Shown: positions 8,990-17,895, numbered from the stretch's first letter. The stretch is DNA of 64,000 nt from Chthonomonadaceae bacterium (GCA_027459665.1 DAIDHN010000008.1:1-64000), one strand, 5' to 3'. Numbers and translations are program-made. Notes: generated by a model from the letters alone, not told the origin.

Positions 8990-10795
8990 CTAGAAAGTGC
9001 GGCCAGCGTGCATCAGCACATTTTCTACAATAGGGCCAAGCGATACGGCAGGGAAGTAGGCCAGTGCGCCCACTATGATCACTGTGCTTAGCAGCAGCCC
9101 TGCGAAGAGGGGTGTGCAGGTGGGGAAAGTGCCTGCACTGGCTGGCACTTTTTTCTTTGCCGCCATGCTGCCTGCTATAGCCAGCAGCGGAATCATCATC
9201 AAAAAGCGCCCTGCCAGCATGGAAATGCCCAGGGCAAGGTTCCAGAATGGGGTGTTGACATTGATGCCCGCGAAGGCGCTGCCGTTGTTGCCGGTAGTCG
9301 AATCGAATGCATATAGAATTTCAGAGAAGCCGTGCGGGCCAGAGTTATTGGTATTTGCGCTCACCAGCGATGTCGATGTGCCCCCGGGGGCATTCCAGTA
9401 GGCGGCATGCGGCACATGCATCACGCAGGCGGCGGCTGTAAACACCAGCACATCTGCGGTGAGAATCAGGGTGGCCAGCATAGCCATCTTCACCTCGTAG
9501 GCTTCTATTTTTTTCCCCAGGTATTCGGGCGTTCTGCCTACCATCAGGCCGGCTATGAATACAGCGAGAATGGCGTACATCAGCATTCCGTAGAGGCCTG
9601 CGCCTACTCCGCCGAAAATCACTTCTCCTGTAAGAATGTTGGCCATGGGAACCAGTCCGCCAAGTGGTGTGTAGGAATCGTGCATAGAGTTGACTGCGCC
9701 GCACGAGGCATCGGTTGTGATGGTGGCAAACAGGGTGGAGGCCGCTTCTCCAAAGCGTACTTCCTTACCCTCCATGTTGCCGCCCAGATCACCCAGCGAG
9801 CGGCTGCTCTGGTTTATGCCAAACTGTGAAAAAAGCGGGTTGCCTCGCGCTTCCTGGGTGTATGCCACGGCAGCCCCAATAAAAAAGAGTACTGCCATTG
9901 TGCCAAACAGCGCCCAGCCCTGGCGTGTATCTCCTGCATAAATGCCGAAAGTGTACACCAGCCCTGCCCCAAGCAGAAAAATAGTAAGCATCTCTACGAA
10001 GTTGCACAGAGGGGTGGGGTTTTCAAATGGGTGGGCAGAGTTAGCGTTGAAAAACCCGCCTCCGTTTGTTCCCAGTTCCTTGATGGCTTCCATGGAGGCT
10101 ACCGGCCCGCCGGGAATAATCTGCACACTTCCCTGCACGGTATGTACTGTGCGGTAGGGCAGGAAGTTCATAATCACACCCTGGTCTACATAAAAGAGAG
10201 CCAGCACCAGAGAAAGGGGCAGCAGTACATACACTGTGCTGCGTGTGATGTCTGCCCAGAAATTACCCAGGCTTTTGGCATTGCGGCGGGTAAGCCCCCT
10301 CACCAGGGCGATGGCGACGGCCATGCCACATGCCGCCGAGAAAAACATGTGCGAGGCAAGCCCTGCCATCTGGCTGAAATAAGAGAGGGTAGATTCGCCG
10401 CCGTACGCCTGCCAGTTTGTATTTGTGGTGAAGCTGACTGCGGTATTGAACCCCAGATCGGGCGTTACCGCAGCAGCCCAGGCGGGTGCATGTTTGGTAC
10501 CGAAATGTTCGGGGTTGAGCGGCAGATACTGCTGCAGGCGCAGCACTATGTAAGTGAAAGCCGCTGTGACTACGCTGAACGCCAGCATGGCTGCCGAGTA
10601 GATTTTCCAATCCATTTCTTCCTGCGGCGAAACGCCAGATAGTTTGTAAATGAATTGTTCCAGCGGCCCCAGAAAAGGCGTGAGCCAGGTGCGTTCTCCT
10701 TCAAATACCTTGTGCATAAAACGTCCGGTGGGGCGTGTGAACACTAGAATGAGAAGGGCAAAGAGTGCAATTTGCATCCATCCAATGGTAGTCAT
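8990..10795 (-). CDS. kdpA: K+-transporting ATPase subunit A (KdpA)
   Basis: A 601-residue K+-selective membrane subunit related to SKT-type channels. All four selectivity-filter repeats are visible: [46 protein letters not shown] and [12 protein letters not shown]. About ten membrane segments are spread along the chain. I chose the ATG at 10795 because the mature family start (MTTIGWMQ) lies there. It is 4 nt after the kdpF stop, so translation is probably coupled. An upstream extension would overlap kdpF. Confidence 0.97.
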   Translation of the reverse strand: MTTIGWMQIALFALLILVFTRPTGRFMHKVFEGERTWLTPFLGPLEQFIYKLSGVSPQEEMDWKIYSAAMLAFSVVTAAFTYIVLRLQQYLPLNPEHFGTKHAPAWAAAVTPDLGFNTAVSFTTNTNWQAYGGESTLSYFSQMAGLASHMFFSAACGMAVAIALVRGLTRRNAKSLGNFWADITRSTVYVLLPLSLVLALFYVDQGVIMNFLPYRTVHTVQGSVQIIPGGPVASMEAIKELGTNGGGFFNANSAHPFENPTPLCNFVEMLTIFLLGAGLVYTFGIYAGDTRQGWALFGTMAVLFFIGAAVAYTQEARGNPLFSQFGINQSSRSLGDLGGNMEGKEVRFGEAASTLFATITTDASCGAVNSMHDSYTPLGGLVPMANILTGEVIFGGVGAGLYGMLMYAILAVFIAGLMVGRTPEYLGKKIEAYEVKMAMLATLILTADVLVFTAAACVMHVPHAAYWNAPGGTSTSLVSANTNNSGPHGFSEILYAFDSTTGNNGSAFAGINVNTPFWNLALGISMLAGRFLMMIPLLAIAGSMAAKKKVPASAGTFPTCTPLFAGLLLSTVIIVGALAYFPAVSLGPIVENVLMHAGRTF

Positions 10796-10799
10796 GAGC

Positions 10800-10886
10800 T
10801 TAGAACCTTTCTGGCTTGAGCAGGGCAAACAGAAGGTAAAAAAAGAGCATTGCAATCGACAGGATAACAATGATATTGAGCAGCAT
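10800..10886 (-). CDS. kdpF: K+-transporting ATPase small subunit KdpF
   Basis: A 28-codon membrane peptide directly before kdpA. It is almost entirely hydrophobic (NIIVILSIAMLFFYLLFALL) with a short KPERF tail, the usual KdpF layout that stabilises the KdpABC complex. A good site, AAAGGAG, precedes the ATG. Size and position match KdpF of other bacteria (about 29 residues). Confidence 0.88.
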   Translation of the reverse strand: MLLNIIVILSIAMLFFYLLFALLKPERF

Positions 10887-10897
10887 TTGTTTCTCCT

Positions 10898-10981
10898 TTA
10901 CAGCTTCGCGCAGGCTTGTGTCATGGCTGCTGCCAGAACAAAGAATACGACTAGAACTGAGAGATAGAAAAGGTCGATCAT
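10898..10981 (-). CDS. 27-residue membrane peptide, first gene of the kdp operon
   Basis: An ATG with a strong site (GGAGG 7 nt upstream) opens a 27-codon reading frame ending 11 nt before kdpF. The peptide is one hydrophobic helix (FYLSVLVVFFVLAAAM) followed by TQACAKL, so it carries one Cys near the C-terminus. It is distinct from KdpF, which follows. It lies directly after the predicted promoter and operator and would be the first translated product of the operon. A role as a Kdp accessory peptide or as a translational leader is inference. Confidence 0.65.
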   Translation of the reverse strand: MIDLFYLSVLVVFFVLAAAMTQACAKL

Positions 10982-11013
10982 ATGGCGCCTCCGTTATAAA
11001 TTGCTTTCAGTGC

Positions 11014-11083
11014 ATTTTATAGCAATAAATATATAAAGAAAGCATAAAGAAACATGGCGTGCATATAAAGAAACTGTAAAGAA
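11014..11083 (-). promoter_or_regulatory. kdp promoter and KdpE-type operator with 11-bp phased repeats
   Basis: Four direct copies of a nonamer, read on the minus strand as TTCTTTATA, TTCTTTATG, TTCTTTATA and TTCTTTACA, lie at 11032-11040, 11043-11051, 11064-11072 and 11075-11083. Copies are 11 bp apart within each pair and the pairs are 32 bp apart, three helical turns. OmpR-family regulators bind such tandem half-sites, and E. coli KdpE uses a similar T-rich site. A -10-like TATAAA lies at about 11017-11022, immediately downstream, so the nearest repeat overlaps the -35 position. Confidence 0.65.
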
Positions 11084-11118
11084 TTTCTGCAAACGGAGGG
11101 GAGTATGCGCTGTGCTGG

Positions 11119-11826
11119 TTAGCGGGTGGTTTTGAAGCGGTACCCTACGCCTGGTTCAGTGACAATGAGGCGTGGGCGGGCGGGGTTTTCCTCGATTTTC
11201 TGGCGCAAGTGCCCTATGTGCACCCGCAGCAGCTGGATGTCTTCTGAATACTCAATTCCCCATACGTCATTGAGAATGGCGCGGTGGGTTACCACTCTGT
11301 CTGCATTGCGGGTGAGAAAGCGTAGAATGTCGTATTCAAGCGGAGTGAGTTTTAGTTCCTGTCGGCTGCGGAAGGCAAGGCGGCGCACATAGTCAATTTT
11401 GAGGTTTTCCCATTCAAACAAAGGTGCTTCGGTTTGCGGCGTGCCTGCATGCGTTCTGCGCAGCGCCGCGCGCACCCGTGCAGTCAACTCATCCATGCCA
11501 AAGGGTTTGGTAAGGTAATCATCTGCTCCCAGGTCAAGAGCGGCCACTTTTTGCCTTTCCTGCCCAAGTGCAGAAAGTATCAGAATAGGCATCTGGCTCC
11601 ATTCTCTCAGTCTTCGGCATACTTCCAGCCCATCCATGCCATCGGGCAGCACCATATCCAGAATGATCATGTCTGGCACATGTGCGGTTGCTTTCTGCAG
11701 GGCTTCGGTTCCGCTCACAGCGGTTTCCACCTCGTAGCCCTGTGCCATAAGCCCGGCACGCAGGGCGCGCAGTATCTCCGGTTCGTCGTCTACCACCAGT
11801 ATGCATTGTTTTGCATGTGTGCTCAA
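11119..11826 (-). CDS. kdpE: Response regulator KdpE (OmpR family)
   Basis: A 235-residue two-component regulator. The receiver domain has the acidic pair D13/D14, phospho-acceptor D57 in IILDMVLPDG, and K107 in YLTKPFG. The C-terminal ~100 residues are a winged helix (KLTPLEYDILRFL, DVWGIEY, HIGHLRQKIEENP). It overlaps the kinase gene by 4 nt (ATGA), so the two are translationally coupled. It stands upstream of the phased repeats that head kdpFABC and is the obvious ligand for them. Confidence 0.93.
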   Translation of the reverse strand: MSTHAKQCILVVDDEPEILRALRAGLMAQGYEVETAVSGTEALQKATAHVPDMIILDMVLPDGMDGLEVCRRLREWSQMPILILSALGQERQKVAALDLGADDYLTKPFGMDELTARVRAALRRTHAGTPQTEAPLFEWENLKIDYVRRLAFRSRQELKLTPLEYDILRFLTRNADRVVTHRAILNDVWGIEYSEDIQLLRVHIGHLRQKIEENPARPRLIVTEPGVGYRFKTTR

Positions 11827-13451
11827 TGGGGCTGCTCCCTGGGTAGAAAGAGGGTGAACAGGGCGCCTCTCTGCTGTTCCGGCGGCATATTTTCTGCCTT
11901 TATTCTGCCATGGTGCGCCTGCACGATGGCCATACAGAGTGCAAGCCCAAGCCCGGTGCCATGCACAGGGCCTTGCTTCTGGTTTTTGCCTCTGTAAAAC
12001 TTCTCAAAAATCGGTTTCTCTTCTCCGGGGCTTATGCCCGGGCCGCAGTCGCGCACCTGGGCAGATACGCCAGCGTATTCTTTCTCTCCCTCCTTGTGCT
12101 CTGCTTTGAGTATAAGGTACACAGGGGAAGCTGGCGGGGAATATTTGAGTGCATTTTCCAGCAGATTGGAAAGCACCAGCACAATTTGCAGATAATCTGC
12201 CTGCACAAATGGCAGCTCTCCTTCTGTGTGAAAGACAACTCTTTCTGCTTCTTCCTCAGAGAGCCTGTCGAGGGCAGAGGCAGCTATTTCTGCTAGGTCG
12301 CACCAGTCGCATACGGGTTTCCATGCACCCGACTCCAGGCGGGAGAGATCGAGAAGATTGTTTACAAGCCGGCTGAGCCGCACTGCCTCCCGGTTGATGC
12401 TGCGCAGGCTGTTTTGCTGTTCTTCCGGTTTCCATTTTTTGCCGTGCAAAAGCAGGCTTTCTGCAGAAACACGTATGGCTGCCAGTGGAGAGCGCAGTTC
12501 ATGGGAGACCAGGGAGAGCAGTGAGTTTTTGAAAGCATCTGCCTCGCGCAGCGCCTCTGCTTCTGCGGCTTCCTGCGCCAGCACATCTCGCGCCAGTGCT
12601 ACGGCCGCATAGTTGGCAAGCGTTAGAATCACTCTTTCGTGCTGACTGCTAAACGGGAGGCCGTCGGGACGTGCGCCAACATGCAGCACGCCGGCAGCGC
12701 GTTTGTCTGCGTAAAGCGGCACATACACCCCGGTTTTTTGCTCCGACTGCAAACTGCCTTGCTGCAGCATATGCAGAGCGTTGTTCCAGAGCGTGCTGCT
12801 TTCTCCAAATCCGATGGGGGTTCCGTGCTGCAGGGCAGTTTTGGCGAGCTGCAGGCTGCAGTCGGGCAGCGGTGCTGCGGCTCCTAGCGCCAGTTCCAGT
12901 GAGAGCGCCGCAGGGCTGCCTCTGCTCTCAAACACTATGCAGTGTGAGGCTCCGCACAGATTTTGCAGTTGTTTGGCAAGCTGGGCAAGCAGGTCTTTCG
13001 CAGTTACTTCCTGGCTTAGGGCTTCGCTTGCTGCTGCAAGGGTAGTGAGTTCGGCCTCTCGCGCCAGGGCGAGCTGGGTGTTTTTATGCGCTTGCGCCGT
13101 GGTCCATGCGGTGAGCAGTGCAACCAGCATGAAGATGAGCAGGGTAACGGCGTCGTGCCAGTGATAGAGACGGAAGGTGTAGTAGGGAGGGAGGAAAAAA
13201 AAGTCCCAGCACATCAGGCAGAGTATGCTGCAGGCGGCAGCGGCACGAAAGCCTCGCAGGTGCGCGCATACGATGACCACAGGCAGGTAAAGCAGGGAAG
13301 CATCCTCGCCGTTGAGAATGCTTCTCAGCAGCCGAAAAAGGAGGGTAGCGCCTGCTGCCAGCAGAGGCGGATAGCACCATTCTGCTGCTTTGTGCAGTGA
13401 GGAAGGAGCGAGAAGCAGGGCTGCGCCCTGCTTCTGCTGGGTGAAAGCCAC
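11823..13451 (-). CDS. kdpD: KdpD C-terminal half: DUF4118-GAF-histidine kinase
   Basis: A 542-residue sensor kinase matching the output half of KdpD. Residues about 25-115 hold the DUF4118 membrane block with several helices and FFFLPPYYTFRLY. A GAF-like region spans about 135-285. The dimerisation/phosphotransfer domain has H317 in SLVSHELRSPLAAI, and the ATPase domain shows NLLENALKYSPP and GTGLGLALCMAIV. The N-terminal KdpD and Usp domains are missing here and are encoded at 5038-6189. It starts 9 nt after the upstream thioredoxin-like gene, so it is probably co-transcribed with it. Confidence 0.9.
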   Translation of the reverse strand: MAFTQQKQGAALLLAPSSLHKAAEWCYPPLLAAGATLLFRLLRSILNGEDASLLYLPVVIVCAHLRGFRAAAACSILCLMCWDFFFLPPYYTFRLYHWHDAVTLLIFMLVALLTAWTTAQAHKNTQLALAREAELTTLAAASEALSQEVTAKDLLAQLAKQLQNLCGASHCIVFESRGSPAALSLELALGAAAPLPDCSLQLAKTALQHGTPIGFGESSTLWNNALHMLQQGSLQSEQKTGVYVPLYADKRAAGVLHVGARPDGLPFSSQHERVILTLANYAAVALARDVLAQEAAEAEALREADAFKNSLLSLVSHELRSPLAAIRVSAESLLLHGKKWKPEEQQNSLRSINREAVRLSRLVNNLLDLSRLESGAWKPVCDWCDLAEIAASALDRLSEEEAERVVFHTEGELPFVQADYLQIVLVLSNLLENALKYSPPASPVYLILKAEHKEGEKEYAGVSAQVRDCGPGISPGEEKPIFEKFYRGKNQKQGPVHGTGLGLALCMAIVQAHHGRIKAENMPPEQQRGALFTLFLPREQPH

Positions 13452-13460
13452 AGAACAGCC

Positions 13461-14303
13461 TCAGTGAGAGATTTGCTTGAGAGCCAGTTGTGCGTTTTGC
13501 AGTATGTCTGGCGGGCAGTTGGGCACGGCGGCGGTTGCCTTGAGCTGCGGCACCGCTTTGTCTGGCTGGTTTTGCTGCAGGTAGCAGGAGGCTATACTGA
13601 TGTGCGCATATGCTTTTTCGTAGGGAGTGTTTGCCACCGCAAGAGATTTCTGAAAGAGAGCGATGGCTTCGCTGTACTGGCCGGCAGATTGATGTGCATC
13701 GGCAATTTTTTGCAGCAGGGGCGCCTGCATGCCGGTTTTGTTGTGCGGGTCTGTTTTTTCAAGACGTGCCAGCAGTGCAGAAGCTGCGGAAAGCTGGTTG
13801 GTTTTTGCATAGAGCATGGCCATGCGGGAAATAAGCCCTGCATTGGAAGGCTGCTTTGCCAGTTCTGCCCGCAGCGCAGGCATCTGCTGCAGCTGCTGGT
13901 AGTTTTTGCTGAACCGGTTTACGTCGGCAATGAAGGCAGGGGCAGGTTCAAAGCCGCCGATTTGCCCTACCACCGTGCCGCGGCTGTTGAGAAACAGAAC
14001 ATCGGGATAGCCGGTTACATTGTATTTTTTTGCGTAGGCAATGCCATCTTTTTCTGCATTCAGTTTCACCGGGATAACCTGCTGCAGGGTGCGTTCTACA
14101 CTGGGGAGCGGATATACCTTTGCATCCAGCTGCTTGCACCAGTAGCACCAGCCGGTGTAGAAATCGACCATTACCAGTTTGTGCCGGGCCTTCGACTGTC
14201 TGAATGCCGCTGGCAGCGAGTGTCCCCAGTGTATGGAAGCGTGCGCTGCTGCAGCGGGAAACAGCGCGACAGAAGCTGAGAGAAGCGCTAGAATTTTACG
14301 CAT
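13461..14303 (-). CDS. Exported thioredoxin-fold protein with TPR tail (paralogue 1)
   Basis: A 280-residue periplasmic protein. Residues 1-22 are a signal peptide. A thioredoxin-like domain follows with VMVDFYTGWCYWCKQLDAK, an active CxxC (WCYWCK) of the thiol:disulfide reductase type. The C-terminal ~140 residues form TPR-like helices. It is probably a redox partner or chaperone acting outside the cytoplasm. The neighbouring gene at 14324-15151 encodes a homologue with the same layout, and kdpD (kinase half) begins 9 nt downstream. Confidence 0.8.
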   Translation of the reverse strand: MRKILALLSASVALFPAAAAHASIHWGHSLPAAFRQSKARHKLVMVDFYTGWCYWCKQLDAKVYPLPSVERTLQQVIPVKLNAEKDGIAYAKKYNVTGYPDVLFLNSRGTVVGQIGGFEPAPAFIADVNRFSKNYQQLQQMPALRAELAKQPSNAGLISRMAMLYAKTNQLSAASALLARLEKTDPHNKTGMQAPLLQKIADAHQSAGQYSEAIALFQKSLAVANTPYEKAYAHISIASCYLQQNQPDKAVPQLKATAAVPNCPPDILQNAQLALKQISH

Positions 14304-14323
14304 GGTTTGTTGTCTCCAGGGTA

Positions 14324-15151
14324 TTACAGGCGTGATATTTGCTGTTGCAGGGCTTCTGCCTGCTGATGCAGGCCGGGGTTTACGTTTTGCATGGCAATGC
14401 CCGTGTGAAGCTGGCTGAGCGCCGCCTGTTTCTGATGCAGTGATGCATCGCAGATAGCGATGAGCATATGGGCCAGAAGTTTGTCGTTGGGCAAGGCAGC
14501 AGCCTGCAGCGCCCGCACAAATACCGGGCGGGCTTTTGCAAACTGGTTGTGCTGGGCATACAGGCGGCCCATTTCAAAGCAGGCAGAGCAGACCTTGCCA
14601 GAATGGTTGTGCGGGTCGGCATGCAGCAGGCTGTGCAGTGCGGTAAGTGCCTGTGTGCTGTTGCCCTGCATGGCGTAAATGTTTACCAGGCGTGCAGCCG
14701 TAGAGGTATCGGAAGGATGCTGGCGGAGCCGCTGCTGCAAAAGCGGGAGTGTGTGGTAGGAAGTAAGCGAGTGCTGCATGATCTGCATGAACTGAGGTGC
14801 GTCTACATAGCCGGTAATGCGCCCAAACGGGGAGCCGCTGCTATCTAGAAACAGCACAGTGGGGAAGCCCTGTACCTGGTAGTGCATGGCCGCTGCCTCG
14901 CCGCCATGTTCGGCGTCAAGTTTTACGGGTACTACCTGGCGCGCTTTTTGTATCATTTGCGGGTTGGAGTATACGTTTGCATCAAGCAGTTTGCAGTACT
15001 GGCACCACGATGTATAGAAATCTACCATGACCAGCTTGTGGGTGCGGCGCGCCTCGGCTTCGGCCTGTTTGAGCGAATGGCCCCACGGTATAGTGGATGC
15101 AAATGCTGTTGATGGCAAAAAAAGAAGGGCGATGAATAAAAGTTTTCGCAC
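14324..15151 (-). CDS. Exported thioredoxin-fold protein with TPR tail (paralogue 2)
   Basis: A 275-residue homologue of the next gene, sharing a signal peptide, the IPWGHSL block, VMVDFYTSWCQYCKLLDANVY with an active CxxC, and TPR-like C-terminal helices. I chose the GTG at 15151 because AGGAG lies 9 nt upstream and a signal peptide (KLLFIALLFLPSTAFA) begins there. Only 20 bp separate it from paralogue 1, so the pair looks like a tandem duplication at the head of the kdpDE transcript. Confidence 0.78.
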   Translation of the reverse strand: MRKLLFIALLFLPSTAFASTIPWGHSLKQAEAEARRTHKLVMVDFYTSWCQYCKLLDANVYSNPQMIQKARQVVPVKLDAEHGGEAAAMHYQVQGFPTVLFLDSSGSPFGRITGYVDAPQFMQIMQHSLTSYHTLPLLQQRLRQHPSDTSTAARLVNIYAMQGNSTQALTALHSLLHADPHNHSGKVCSACFEMGRLYAQHNQFAKARPVFVRALQAAALPNDKLLAHMLIAICDASLHQKQAALSQLHTGIAMQNVNPGLHQQAEALQQQISRL

Positions 15152-15450
15152 TTTGTTTGTCTCCTGTAAATACCTTTGCAGATTCATACGTTTTGCAGGC
15201 AGATACTTGTGCCTTTGGTATTGATGATTACATTGTACCGCAGGTTGAGGAAGGATGCCTGCTGAGAGGAGGGGAGAAAACCTGCCGTCTGCCGCTATGC
15301 ACCTTGAAACGGCAGGCGGCGGGAAGTGCGTGCTGCGGTTTTGGCAGGGGCCGGATGACAGCCGCACCGGGAACCTGTGTGGAATATCTTTGCGTATTTT
15401 AAGAAAACTGTACTGCAGACACTTTTTTTCGTTTTAGAAAGCGCCCGCCG
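15152..15450. other. Intergenic region upstream of divergent units
   Basis: About 300 bp between the minus-strand thioredoxin gene and the plus-strand Cys/His protein. I looked for a cobalamin riboswitch because a TonB system follows, but saw no GCCACTG box or related pattern. It probably holds the divergent promoters; I cannot place them with confidence. Confidence 0.5.
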
Positions 15451-15834
15451 TTGATACGTTACAGCATTTCAGCATGCAAACCCAGCCGCACATTCGCCAG
15501 GTTGATATTTTCACTCTACCTGACTATTTGTACGGTTGGGTTTATAACGCACCAGCATGAAGGCCAGGCACTGAATGGAATGCCCATTCAGTGCGCTTCC
15601 CGCGGGGTGGGCGGCATTCCCGTGCAGCTCTGTTCTCCTCATGTGTCGGCTGTAGATGCCTGCCCCTGCCCCTTTTGCAACTGGCTTGCAAACATTGTCT
15701 CTCCGGCGCTGCCGGTGCAGTGCATACGTATACCTGTGCAGCAGAAAGTGCTGCTGCACAGCCCGCTTACCTTCCATGCCGCTCCGTTTTCTCTTGTTAT
15801 TCCTTCCTCACGCGCGCCTCCAACCTGCTCATAA
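15451..15834 (+). CDS. Small exported Cys/His protein, DUF2946-like
   Basis: A frame of 127 codons. It has a hydrophobic stretch (LIFSLYLTICTVGFI), then THQHE, a Cys-rich core CPCPFCNWL and a C-terminal SSRAPPTCS. The order of signal-like segment, a CPFC motif and a terminal R-A-P-P resembles DUF2946-type small periplasmic proteins, which often neighbour TonB receptors or copper genes. The start is uncertain: TTG at 15451 lacks a strong ribosome-binding site. It precedes exbB on the same strand. The gene is plausible, not certain. Confidence 0.4.
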   Translation: MIRYSISACKPSRTFARLIFSLYLTICTVGFITHQHEGQALNGMPIQCASRGVGGIPVQLCSPHVSAVDACPCPFCNWLANIVSPALPVQCIRIPVQQKVLLHSPLTFHAAPFSLVIPSSRAPPTCS

Positions 15835-15983
15835 GAATTTCTCATTCTCACCATTCCCTTTTTATAATCTGGTTTGTGCTGCCTGCACGCATGCCTGGCG
15901 CATTTATGTGCGCTGCGAGCATGCGTGAGCGCATTGCGCATGCCTTGCCCTGCATTGATGATTTTCTGGAGATAAAGAATACT

Positions 15984-16610
15984 ATGAGCGCAGTTTTTCA
16001 GTTTGTACACGAAGGCGGGTTTATGATGTATCCGCTTATTTTCTGCTCTGTTTTGCTGATTGCCCTGGTGGTAGAGCGCATTATTGCCATGCGCAAGGCA
16101 AATGTGGATGGCGATGCCCTTCTGGATGAAATTCGTACAGCAACAGGCAACCAGCCTGATGCCAATCTGGACAAGGCCCTGGCGGTTTGTGAAGCTGAAC
16201 GCGGGCCGCTGCCGCGCATGCTCGCCCGCGGCATTAAAAACGCCAAGCGCAGCGCAGATGCTATTGAAATGGCAATGGAACAGGAAGCCTCTAATGAAGT
16301 GCCTGCACTGGAAGCCAATTTGCCAGTGATCAAAACCATTGTCAACATTGCACCGCTGCTGGGCCTGCTGGGCACTATTGCGGGTATGATCAGCGCATTT
16401 CGCGCTGCATCAGAAAAAGGGCTGAGCAACCCTACGCAGATACTGGGCGGGGTAGGCGAGGCGCTGGTCTCTACTGCCACAGGCATTGTGCTTGCGGTAA
16501 TCGGCTTCATTGCCTACAACTACTTTGCCAACCAGTCGCGCAAAATTATTGAAGACATGGAATATTACGGCGCCGAGCTGGTGAACTACCTCACTGGCCG
16601 CATAGAATAG
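15984..16610 (+). CDS. exbB: ExbB / TolQ-type proton-channel protein
   Basis: A 208-residue inner-membrane protein that with ExbD uses proton flow to energise TonB. Three membrane segments are visible at about 15-33, 117-140 and 155-178. The family core NIAPLLGLLGTIAGMISAF and the region ALVSTATGIVLAV are intact. I chose the ATG at 15984 (GGAG 12 nt upstream), which places the first membrane helix as usual; a longer form would add an unlike N-terminal tail. It starts the exbB-exbD-tonB-receptor operon. Confidence 0.92.
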   Translation: MSAVFQFVHEGGFMMYPLIFCSVLLIALVVERIIAMRKANVDGDALLDEIRTATGNQPDANLDKALAVCEAERGPLPRMLARGIKNAKRSADAIEMAMEQEASNEVPALEANLPVIKTIVNIAPLLGLLGTIAGMISAFRAASEKGLSNPTQILGGVGEALVSTATGIVLAVIGFIAYNYFANQSRKIIEDMEYYGAELVNYLTGRIE

Positions 16611-16620
16611 GAGCAAGCCA

Positions 16621-17052
16621 ATGTCTATGCGCCGACGCGTTAAGATAGGCGCCAGAAAGCCCATTGAAGAAGCGGAGATCATTGTTATCCCCATGATAGA
16701 CACCATGATGTTTCTCCTCTTTTTCTTTATGGTTTCATCTCTGGCCATGGTGGTGCAGGCCGGGCTGCCGGTGAATCTGCCCAAGGCATCTACTGCCTCC
16801 GATCACTCTTCACAAAACATCACGATTACCATTCAGCCTGCCCCGGGCGGGGCCGCCCGCTACTATCTCAACACAACGCCCACCACCGTGCCCGGTCTGG
16901 TAACCTCCCTGCAAAACCTGCATGTGACTGCGCAGGACCTGGTGATAATCAATGCCGACAAGGATGTGCTGCATGGCGATGTGGTTTCTGCCATGAATGC
17001 AGCGCGCGAGGCCGGGGTGACTCAGTTTGCCATAGCAACCACGAAAGGATAG
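16621..17052 (+). CDS. exbD: ExbD / TolR-type biopolymer transport protein
   Basis: A 143-residue single-span protein. The short basic N-terminus is followed by EIIVIPMIDTMMFLLFFFMV, whose Asp in the membrane helix is the conserved proton-relay residue, and then by a periplasmic domain ending in FAIATTKG. It starts 10 bp after exbB with AGGAG 7 nt before the ATG. Confidence 0.92.
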   Translation: MSMRRRVKIGARKPIEEAEIIVIPMIDTMMFLLFFFMVSSLAMVVQAGLPVNLPKASTASDHSSQNITITIQPAPGGAARYYLNTTPTTVPGLVTSLQNLHVTAQDLVIINADKDVLHGDVVSAMNAAREAGVTQFAIATTKG

Positions 17053-17060
17053 GTGCTGCC

Positions 17061-17894
17061 ATGAGCAGGCGAAGAAGACAGCGCAATCCGCTGCTAATGC
17101 GCATTTTGGTGGTTTCGGTGGCTGCGCATATTATTATTCTGCCTATACTGGCGCATTTTGGGGCATTTAAGCATGTACAGCAGGAGCTTGTGAAAGTAGA
17201 CCTCATCAAGCTTCCGTCCCGCCCAAAGCCGCCCCCGCCCCCGCCTAAAAAGCAGGCAAAACCAAAGGCAAAAGCAAAGCCGCGCAATACGGCGCATGCC
17301 GTGCATCATGCCGCCCCGGTGCATGCCCAGGCGCATCATTCCAACTTTACTCAGCCCAAAGTCATTGCCGGCAGCGGCACAGGAGCAGGCGGAGGAGGAG
17401 CGACGGTGGACAACAGCGGCACGGGGGCGGCTGGTCAGCTGCCCACGAAAATAGCTCAGAAACCTGCCCCGATTAAGCAGGCTGCGCCTCCGGTAAAAAC
17501 CATATCAAAACCGGCTCCTCAAAAAACAGCCCCGCCCCCTGCGCCGATGAAACGCAGGCACGTGCAGATAGCTGCTGCTCCGCCTACTGTGCCAGCACCG
17601 CACATTCCGGTAGTACTGGCAGCCAAGCCTGCCCTGCCTGCCGCAAGCGAACCGCAGCCGGATATACCTGATTCGCTGCGCTTTGAGGCAATGAACAGCA
17701 CCTGCGTGGTGGAAGTAACCATAGATGCCGGCGGCATGCCGGCCGATGCGCACATACTGCAAAGCAGCGGCAGCAGCCGCCTTGACAAAAGGGCGGAAGA
17801 AGCAGTGCTGAAATGGAAGTTTTTGCCTGCTACTTCAGACGGCCAGCCCATCGTTTCGCAGGTGCGCGTGCACATACACTTTGAGGTGAACTGA
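17061..17894 (+). CDS. tonB: Energy transducer TonB
   Basis: A 277-residue protein that spans the periplasm to open TonB-dependent receptors. One N-terminal membrane helix (RILVVSVAAHIIILPILAHF) contains the His typical of TonB helices. A long Pro/Lys/Ala linker follows (KPPPPPPKK and KPKAKAKP). The C-terminal ~85 residues are the TonB fold, with VEVTIDAGGMPADAHILQSS and a final VRVHIHFEVN. It starts 8 bp after exbD and ends 1 nt before the receptor start. Confidence 0.9.
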   Translation: MSRRRRQRNPLLMRILVVSVAAHIIILPILAHFGAFKHVQQELVKVDLIKLPSRPKPPPPPPKKQAKPKAKAKPRNTAHAVHHAAPVHAQAHHSNFTQPKVIAGSGTGAGGGGATVDNSGTGAAGQLPTKIAQKPAPIKQAAPPVKTISKPAPQKTAPPPAPMKRRHVQIAAAPPTVPAPHIPVVLAAKPALPAASEPQPDIPDSLRFEAMNSTCVVEVTIDAGGMPADAHILQSSGSSRLDKRAEEAVLKWKFLPATSDGQPIVSQVRVHIHFEVN

Positions 17895-17895
17895 A

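Noticed and set aside
15152-15450. Cobalamin riboswitch upstream of the TonB system
   Set aside because: TonB loci often have one, but I found no B12-box on either strand.
15591-16610. Longer ExbB starting at 15591
   Set aside because: The added 131 residues overlap another frame and are unlike ExbB; the ATG at 15984 has a good site and the family start.
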